Source: Neoceratodus forsteri
Lineage: Eukaryota; Chordata; Ceratodontiformes; Ceratodontidae
Direction: 5' to 3'
Length of the DNA stretch: 64,000 nucleotides
NCBI GenBank assembly: GCA_016271365.2
Contig: CM057456.1
Span: 607,977,501-608,041,500, forward strand
The translations under genes and the position numbers were made by a program. This document shows positions 56,081 through 64,000 of this stretch, one piece after another (the stretch's first letter is position 1; every line of letters begins with the position of its first letter). The notes beneath the pieces were generated by a model, which worked only from the letters and a program-made list of their open reading frames with translations, ran no database searches and was not told the origin of the DNA.

Positions 56081-56263
56081 TGTCTACCATTAACATGTAT
56101 AGTGAATGTTAACTTCTTAGAACAAGCAGATTGCTAGGACCAATCATTTAGTTTTAAATAAAATATAATAATGTACTTATCTGACACAATCTGAAAGCAA
56201 ACAAAATGTTTTTCTGCAGTGGCAGACAGACTTCAGTGAAATGTTCTTAAAAACATTACAACT

Positions 56264-56345
56264 GAATCATGGTGCATTGGAACTATAAGCATGATGGGGG
56301 GTAAAACAGCTTTGTACAGTACCTATCAGTTCCAACGTACCATAG
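56264..56345. repeat. Short palindrome (about 80 bp)
   Basis: ATGGTGCATTGGAACTATA and AGTTCCAACGTACCAT are diverged complements around a short loop. A third relative lies at 55290. Confidence 0.65.
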
Positions 56346-57350
56346 TCAACAGACAGTGCCAGCACTTCCAGAATAAGAAACACAGAAGTAAATGTGCACA
56401 GTGACAGCCACACAATTTGCTTTTGCTCCCTCTGACCCACAAGCTCTGAGACCACTCATAAGCTCAGAACAGGTTGTGTCCTGTGGCCATATTAGCATTT
56501 AAAGTTACAATGGAGAAAATACCTTTATGAAGATGAACACTGCATAGGTTGGGGTTGGGGGCACATGTTAACCAGATCTTCCAGGACATAATTGAAGCAT
56601 GGGCACAACTAGAAGCAAGCTGTCTCTGCTCATTACATCTTTTGTGAAAAATAAATATATATATATATTAATACATTTGCAATAATTGGATGATCCTGTT
56701 TAACATGGTACTACACAGTCAGTGTCAGTTTTCATGAAGGTATTTATTTATAGACTACAGTAATAATTTATACTACCCCCCCACATCCAATAAATAAATA
56801 AACAAACACCAGCAGCATGGGCTTACCTCAGATAAACTGACACAAAGAGTGTGCTGCTGAAACAGAAGAATGATGGACAGGAAATCTCCAAGTTCAGGAA
56901 CAGAGTTGTCCACTGGCGATCTCTGGCACAAAACATGTCCGATGTCCTGGTTCTCTCTGTCGGCTGGTGGAGTAGGGCTGGTCGGTACAGAGATCCAGAT
57001 AATGGATGATGCCCTTCTAGACTGTCTTCTTCCACTTTCTTCACTAAATTTCTCCTCCTCCAGAGGTCATCAGGTCAGGTGATTACAGCTCTGATACCTG
57101 ACTAAATAGGGATTTAAAGCCCCAATTTATAGGGCAAAGTAGCTAAGTGTTCCCTTTGTTTATTTTTCCAGCTGCATATTTGCATCAATGTAGATTTGTG
57201 ATCGGTTCTCCTAACTGAACCAGTCACAACCCTGGTCTGCCTCCCCTACTCCGATTGGCCCGATTACACTTTTTGGGCTCTGATTGGTGGCTTTCTAAGT
57301 CACTTTCTGCACTGAAGCTGTCTGCTGCTGTTTGGCACTAGTTTTGTCAG
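56346..57350. other. No recognised gene
   Basis: One AT repeat at about 56657-56670. No domain, SINE head or element end recognised. Confidence 0.4.
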
Positions 57351-57364
57351 TTTAGTAAGTGCAG

Positions 57365-57628
57365 CAGGAAAAAAGACAAAAGGAGCACTCCAGATGGAAA
57401 AAGTTTGCAAAAATACATGCTAAAATAGCATTTTATTGCATGCCAGTAATGAATAAACCAGGAACCCCTGAGCTTTGGCATTCATGCCCTTCAAAGGGAT
57501 GCCCTTTGAAGCACACGCCCAGGGGGATTCCTGGTTCATTTATTACTGGTATGCAATAAAATGCTATTTTAGCATGTATTTTTTGTAAACATTTTCCATC
57601 TGGAGTGCTCCTTTTGTCTTTTTTCCTG
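57365..57628. mobile_element. Near-perfect palindromic MITE (264 bp)
   Basis: Ends CAGGAAAAAAGACAAAAGG and CCTTTTGTCTTTTTTCCTG are exact complements. Complementarity continues inward through GAGCACTCCAGATGG, CATGCTAAAATAGCATTTTA and CCAGTAATGAATAAACCAGG, with only a few mismatches, so the insertion is probably young. TAGTAAGTGCAGCAG occurs at 57353-57367 and again at 57705-57719. Confidence 0.88.
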
Positions 57629-59949
57629 TTTAATTTGAGGCTAGCTACCTCCAGCAGGAGCACCCCCTCACTTATCATGTGCCGCTCAGAAAACCCCTTG
57701 GACCTAGTAAGTGCAGCAGCAGCAGCCAGCATGTACAGCTTAGCATCGTCGCTGGGACTCAAACTCAGCTTCAATGACTACTAACCAGCTACCTGGAGCA
57801 GGAGGATGAGGAGATCAGTGAGCCCATCGACTACAAGGATCCTGGCTGTAAAGTGGAAAAGAATGAAGGAGCAGCAATAAGTCTGTCCAGAGGAGGGGAG
57901 AGCAAGTGAAGCGGGGAGGAGGGAGGGAGCTGGATCCTAGTCGAGCTGAGGTGAGCTGAGATGGTGTAAGGAATGGGCATGCACTGTTTAGGTGTCGGGC
58001 ATATGGAACTGTTCCCATGTGGTTGAACTTGCACACATAGTATCCACAGGTTACCGGTGTCAGAAGAATTTAATGCTTTGCGTTCAGGTGCAGAGTACAG
58101 TGTTCAGGTGTAGGCACTAGGCAGAGCTTTTTTAGTGGTGGATCATTGGCCAGAGAAGAAAGACTGAGATTTGTGGGGGGTCCTGACAAATCTCAATCTT
58201 TCTTCTCCATTTTAAATTGCAGGCAAGGCTGCTGTTTGTTAGGGTCTGTGGGGGAATCTTGAGTACTGCTGTCTGCCTGGCTGAAAATAGACTGAGACAG
58301 ACATACCAAATCCTGGAATCTGTGCCACAGAGCTCAGCTCACAGGGGTCTGGAAGTTATTTTTTTGTGTGTATATGCAGGGCTTGCAGGCTAAGACAAGT
58401 TGTGCCAGGTTGGACGGTCGGCACCTCGGTGGTCCCACTCCCAGGCCACATCCCCAACCTCTCTAGCTGCTGGGCGGGGAACCTATCTGTGGCGGGGGGG
58501 ATTACAATATGCCTCTCCAGACCAGCAGTCATGCTGTGGTTAAACAACTTGACTACATGCTACCTACAGCATTAAAAATGCCTCTCCAGTCACACTGCTT
58601 GCCTTTCAGGCATTTTTATCACACGAATGCATGAGCTGCTGCCAGCTGGGGGCCTATCAGGAAGGGGAAGAAGTTGTTTGACTCATGCTGTGGGCAGGAA
58701 GAAGAGAGGTGGCATGCATGATTTAAAAAAAAACAACTTTCTCTAGCTTCCAGATACCAGGACAGTCCATGGCGGGGGGGGGGCCAGTCTATGGCAGAGG
58801 GCCTGGGACATTTGCCCCATTTGTCCCCCCTTAATCCAGCCCTGCAGGAATGGCTTATGTTTGCAGGTTCTGACCACTGTATCTGGGTGCACAGTTCTTC
58901 AAGCGCTGGGCTGCAACAAAAGTCAGTGTTAGTCCAAATAGCAGTTGAGAAACAATTGGAGAATACAGCTTTACAGCACAGTGGGGATCCCATTTAATAT
59001 TGAATTAATAAACACTCCATGAAGTGAAAAAAACATGGGTGTTAAGGTAGACAGCACATATTAACCTTGGACTGTTATGATCCTGGGATACACACTGACA
59101 GCATCACATAAACAGACAATTCACACAGATTACAATTAGTTTCATGGGGCGTGAGTCAGGCATCCTTAAAACTTAGGCAGCAGAAGTCCTCAGTCACAAC
59201 TGGGCTGAAATGGCTCTGACTTACATCTCCTCCTCTTCACTCTCCAAGCTGCTTATCTCACTGAACCACTGGCCATTCAGCTCCGAGCCAACAGCTCCAA
59301 TCCAGATCCCTTTCCATTAGTTCACTGCAGCCTCCCACATCTCTGTATGGAGTGGCTTTACACTGGCAACTGTCCCCTCCACCTTTGGGCAACACATCCC
59401 AGAACTGCGGCAAGCAGCCTTCCATCTCCTCTATTTTGACTCTACCTCTAAGCTGGGTTTAAAACTGCAAGCTCAAAGCTGACCCCATCTCACCGGCTCG
59501 CTACTTGGTTCACCTTCTTGCCTCACACACGATCCACTCTCTCAGTGGGGCATCTGGCCTTAATCCCACCAGGGTGGCTGGTCCTGGAGGGTCCCATGCA
59601 GCGCTTGAAGTACGGAAGCCGCCACATCCTCCCACACAGTCTCTCTTCACGACCTCACTTGAAACTTTGGTAACTAACTGTAGTCAGCAATTGGCACTAC
59701 TCACAGTCTTCCTTCCACCTCAATCACTCTGAGGAGATTCCTGCTGATTTCCTACATCCCTATGCTTTTACTCTGCCTGCCAAATAGTGACCTTCTGCCA
59801 GCAACAAGTCCCCACAGGTGACCCAGGATTAACCCTTTAGCTACTGCGGAAACCCAGCTAGTTCCCTATAGGTGTGAACTGTGCCCAAGCATCACTTAAC
59901 CGAGGTATGAACTGTATCCAGCTCTAGGTTCAAATGCTGGAAGGGGGGG
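57629..59949. other. No recognised gene; isolated hairpins
   Basis: A perfect-looking hairpin lies at 58153-58207 (GAGAAGAAAGACTGAGATTTG / CAAATCTCAATCTTTCTTCTC, one mismatch). A second is at 58571-58617 (TAAAAATGCCT / AGGCATTTTTA). The minus strand from 58844 reads CAGGGCTGGATTAAGG, a hAT-like end without a confirmed partner. 59.0-59.95 kb shows nothing I recognise. Confidence 0.4.
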
Positions 59950-60800
59950 CGGTTATACTTACAAAAGAAGAAATTCTTTCATGCGCGTCTTTTGATATGA
60001 AAGAAGATCATGAAACAAGAAATTTCTTCATTTGTGATCTTTAATTCTTTCATCAGCTCAGATTTTTCTTTCGTGAGACTCATGAAAGAAGGATTTCAGC
60101 TCATAAAAGAAGTTCTGGGAGCGGTTGCAAAGTCTTCCACCTAGGATTTTAGGGATGTCCCAAAACCACATTTCAGGGTCCTTTTTCTAAAAGCAGACTC
60201 CAGAATTGAGCTAAATATGTCCCATCTAGCTAGATTCATATGTTTGTTTTTCTCCAGGGCATCATTTGTATGGGTTTTCAATTTTTGTGGGGAAAAAAAT
60301 GAAAAACAAGATGGTTTCCATACAAAAGAAGACATTTTTCTCACTAAAGAATTTCACCTCATGAAAGAAGATTCTTTTTCATGAGTCAGAAATTCTTCTT
60401 TCTTATTTGACATATAAATGAAAGATCCTACTGAGGTTGCTCACAACTGAAATTTCAAACCCTTATAACTTAGGAACGGATTAATATTTTGGCACCAAAC
60501 CCCTTTCTAAGGCAAGTCCTTTCTAAAAATTTCAAAACAAAATACCAAACCATCTGGCCTGTGGGTGAGAACAACAAAAAAAGGCAAACCTTCCAATGTT
60601 TTCCACTTTTTGCACTATCCATATTTTAGAATCTGGACACCGAACCACCAGAAAACTTCCCAAATTTAAGCAACTTTGAACTCCAGATCGTGTATGCAAA
60701 ATTTCATGCAATTACACTGAACAGTGGCAAAGTTATTAAGTCACAAAGTTAGGGGGTTAACATTAAACACCCTACTCAGCCCTAACTATAGGGGTACTAC
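59950..60800 (-). repeat. Partial HOR: modules G and F
   Basis: G (59950-60430) has GAAAGAAGATCATGAAA words. F (60430-60800) has CTTATAACTTAGGAACGGAT, AAGTTATTAAGTCACAAAG and CAGCCCTAACTATAGGGGTA. Same orientation as the array at 32.9-42.2 kb. Confidence 0.7.
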
Positions 60801-60810
60801 CACTGTTATA

Positions 60811-60855
60811 GTGTGTGCGTGTGTGTGTGTGTCAGTGTGTGTGTGTGTGTGTGTG
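60811..60855 (+). repeat. (GT)n microsatellite
   Basis: About 45 bases of GT with GC and CA interruptions, directly after the F module. Confidence 0.9.
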
Positions 60856-63239
60856 CTTTATTTCTAAAGCTTGAGTCCCTGTCTGTCTCTTTTCCACTGA
60901 CACCCATTCCAGCACAGTCACTTGCCTTCTCATGGACTTGCTGGTTATCCACCTCTTACCCAGGACCCCTAATGTGGTGGGAGGCATATCATGTTGGTCA
61001 TGTTGTGCAGGTGGGGATTTCTGGCATCAAACTCTGAATGGACTGGGGATTTTCCCTTTAGTTTCTCCCAAGGGTGCCAGTGTACTAGGATGCACACACA
61101 TATAAGTGGTGGCATGAATGGCATCTAGTGGCAGTCCCTTCCTATGCAGTGTTCATTTGCTGTGCTGCCACCTGGTCTCTACCACTGCACTACTAAATCT
61201 GCTGAAAACATATATTGTTAAAAAATATATTTTTTTATCAAATATTGGTGACTAGGTGGGCAGCCTGTGACCTACTGTAGGTCCCTTTTTCTTGTACAAC
61301 ACCACATTAATTATAAAAGCAACAGGTACAAAAGCAGTTTAAGGCAAGTACAGATTTCACAGACAAAATAACAGGTTACATTACTATATATATATATATA
61401 TTGCATTCTGTATTTAAAATCCATATTCAAGTGAAAGACCATAGCCATAATGTATGTACCTCTACCCCCTTAATGATTTGTTGCATTAATTTAAAGAGCA
61501 CCTGAACAATAGTTTTTGCAAGTTAAATGACAGGTGAAACGGTATTAGGCTGAGGTTTCTAAGGGTTCATGAGCATAACAATAAACAAATGTGCCTTTAA
61601 CAGTTTTCCTCAGAATGTATTTTTCTCATTTCAGAGATGTCACCAGATGCTGAAAATGCCTTGCATATTCCTTTGTTGGCTAACTATGCATATCTGTCCT
61701 TATGTCTCAAAAAGCAACACATTGTGATGAGAGTCATGAACAAAGACATGTTTTTAATTAAGCAAACAGAATGACACACACCAGCTGTGCTGATAATTAA
61801 ATGTATATTGTATCAAATTAAAAAGTATATCAATTAGCCACTCACAGAACTACAGTAAGAGAATATAACTTGTGTCAAGCACCTTCAGGCGTGCTGTGGC
61901 CACCATTTCCCTTGGGACCTCTGAGTTCCCATTTATCTGGGAATCATATTTTCAGATTACTTGTTTAATCAACTCACTGCTACTTCTAAACAGTGCTCTT
62001 GTGCTGGCTTCATATGGGTATCATCAGTATACTCTGAATAGTTTTTTCAGTGTCAAAGCTTATAAACAGAGTTTTTATTACATAAAATATTTTTCTAATG
62101 GAACAAATTAAGGACCCAATTCTCAAATGTTCCAAAAGGCTTACTGGTCATATATCAGAAGTGCATGGACACTTGCATGCTGAAGTTACAAATTTTGGCC
62201 AGAAGCATACCCATGGAATACTTTATGTGCCATATAGAACTGAAGTACTGATAGCTCTGTACTTCCTGCTTGCACACTAGTGGCCAGGCATGTGTGATTG
62301 CCACCCACCAGTGCTGTGGATTGCACAATGAATAGAATGTGTGCAGTGCAGAGATTTTTGGCATCTTGTTTGTGCAACTCCAGACCTTTGTAGATTGAGC
62401 CTTTAGATTTAAAAATGTACAACATAGATTTGAAATGAGGTGATGGTCCCTTGTGGTCAGGAGGATCATGTAGTTGTTCCCTGGATTAGTAAAGCAATAT
62501 TGTTTTACTTGTTTGTGTATTTTTGTTCACCAGGTAAATCCAAAGGAACTCAAAATCCCCATTTACTGGGGCTAGCTGGACTTCTAAGATGCTAAAAAAA
62601 CAACAATATGCTAATCCAGTACATTACAGAATAGTGTATAATGCATTTTAATAGAAGGAGGAAGGAAACAATCTTTGCCGCCAGCACTGCATCCACACCA
62701 CCAATCAAAATAACTTGGCAAACTCATTTCCATCTCACAGTAGGCTGCAGGGCAATCATACAATCACATACAAGCTTTAGATGAAACAATCTCTAGCCTG
62801 CTTTGATGAACTCAAGTTTCTGTCAAAACAGTCACATACAATTTCGCACCTAAAAATTTCTTTAAACCCATTTTAAAAACGTCAAATCTACCCTCACCCC
62901 CTCATGTAGTTTGGCAGAGTATTCTGAACTTTTAGATCGTTATATCAAAAGACTGACTGGTTCATCACTCTTGGATAGTTCAAAGGCTTTTAATGATTGG
63001 TTTTTAACTTTTTTTTTATCCTAGAATGGGTGAAGGGACATCGGTACACTCTTCATAGTCTTTTTGGCAAAGTAAAAAAAAAATCACTAAATTCACCTTT
63101 ACAATGGGCAAGGTTCACAGAAAAACCTGTATAAAGTTAGTCCTTAGCAAAATGTGTTCACTGCAGAACCCAGTACTTCAACAGTAAAGTCAACTATATG
63201 AAACATACAAACATTGTCTGTAACAAAAAAGAACTTCCC
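60856..63239. other. No recognised gene; two possible LINE 3' tails
   Basis: At 61235-61310 (TGACTAGGTGGGCAGCC, GTAGGTCCCTTTTTC) and 62510-62580 (TTTTTGTTCACCAGGTAAAT) there are weak likenesses to the minus-strand LINE 3' end seen at 32.6 kb. A short AT repeat lies at 61386-61400. Nothing else recognised. Confidence 0.4.
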
Positions 63240-64000
63240 CACCCTAATGGCATCCCATAGCTCCACCCATTGTCCTAGTAAAAGAAAATAACTTACTTTC
63301 CTTCCTCCAAACCCACTTAGCATTCCAAATACCACCCTCCTCCCCTACAGTCTCAGAAATGTTCCTAATTATTTAATGAAAACCCCTCTTCCTCCAACCC
63401 ACTTAGAGTTCCAACTCCTGCTCTCTTTTCCCCTCTCCCACTTGGCACCCCTACTCCCCCACTCCCCCACCCTTGGGTGTAGTATTTTATTTTTTTTAAG
63501 GAAATAATTTGTTCCTCGGAGATGGCAACCAGCACTGCACTTCTCACACCACCTCTGCCAGCTATCCATCTGAATGAATGAGAGTGAAAGTGCATGTACT
63601 TAATAAGAGAGTGCTTTCACTCTCACACATTCAGATGTTGGCCAGTCGAGATCAGTTTAAAGACAACTGCACCAGTGGCCATCTCTGGAGACCAAATTCT
63701 GTTTTTGTATTACTCAATTTATGAGCGCACACTAGAGGGAGGACAGTGGGAGTCTGGGTGCTAAGTGGGTTGGGAAAAGAAGGTATTTATTGTATTACTG
63801 GGACTATTGGGGAAGACACAGGAGTTGGGATGCTAAGTGAGGTTGGGGACGGGGGTTAATTCTTTCAAAATGTAATAACATTTCTAGGACCGAGGAGGGG
63901 ATTTTGGATGCCAAGCAGGTTGGGGGAAGGGGAGCAAGTTATTTTCTTTTACTGGGATTGTGGGGAAGGAGAAGAACATATAGAATACATAGAGTTCTAC
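63240..64000. mobile_element. Foldback element FB3, right end outside the window
   Basis: Centre near 63605 (GAATGAGAGTGAAAG / CTTTCACTCTCACACATTC). The left arm (63240-63595) and right arm (63610-64000) are inverted relatives: CCAACCCACTTAGAGTTCC on the left against GGTGCTAAGTGGGTTGGG on the right, each arm repeating a unit of about 100-120 bases two or three times (CACTTAGCATTCC at 63317; GATGCTAAGTGAGGTTGGG at 63829; GGATGCCAAGCAGGTTGGGG at 63907). The window ends before the right terminus. Confidence 0.75.

Noticed and set aside
58377..58844. hAT-like element bounded by CAGGGCTTGCAGG and its partner at 58844
   Set aside because: End similarity is short and the flanks TGTATATG and CAGGAATG do not form a duplication.
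59087..59950. LTR retrotransposon terminal repeat starting TGTTATGATCC
   Set aside because: No matching second copy, primer-binding site or polypurine tract was found.

Overview
The window looks like non-genic DNA from a large, repeat-rich vertebrate genome. I infer an amphibian or another large-genome lineage such as lungfish, because L1, CR1, L2-like and Penelope-like retroelement signatures, hAT transposons, a MIR-type SINE, tRNA-derived SINEs and many foldback elements occur together. I found no convincing host protein-coding gene and no host RNA gene. Almost every recognisable coding stretch is a decayed transposon fragment.

Layout. 0-0.53 kb: 3' part of a tyrosine-recombinase gene. 0.7-8.1 kb: L1-type ORF1 and ORF2 remnants. 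8.2-13.2 kb: near full-length CR1 on the minus strand, with an esterase-type ORF1 and tandem 5' monomers. 13.2-21.6 kb: a MIR, a palindromic MITE, and a hAT-like element carrying an L2-like LINE that itself carries a SINE, the hAT and SINE levels bounded by duplications. 21.6-27.1 kb and 32.9-42.2 kb: two oppositely oriented arrays of a non-coding higher-order repeat with module order E-D-A-C-B-F. These are interrupted by a hammerhead-bearing segment, a CR1 and a foldback element. 27.1-32.6 kb: an L2-like LINE, a 2.1 kb foldback element and a MITE. 42.8-43.2 kb: 24-bp minisatellite. 44.4-47.7 kb: decayed hAT transposase of the ZMYM/TTF type. 48.8-50.3 kb: another partial higher-order repeat. 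50.6-52.9 kb: 77-bp minisatellite, a hAT-type MITE and a 381-bp GT tract. 53-64 kb: GC-rich hairpins, a CR1 tail, several palindromes and a foldback element cut by the window edge.

The most unusual feature is the higher-order repeat. Its A module is built from alternating direct and inverted units of about 145 bp, and its E module shares its iterated unit with the arms of two separate foldback elements. A complete minimal hammerhead ribozyme core lies at 23.15-23.21 kb on the minus strand. All family names come from motif recognition by eye; no alignment or database search was run, and module borders are accurate to a few tens of bases unless a target duplication fixes them.
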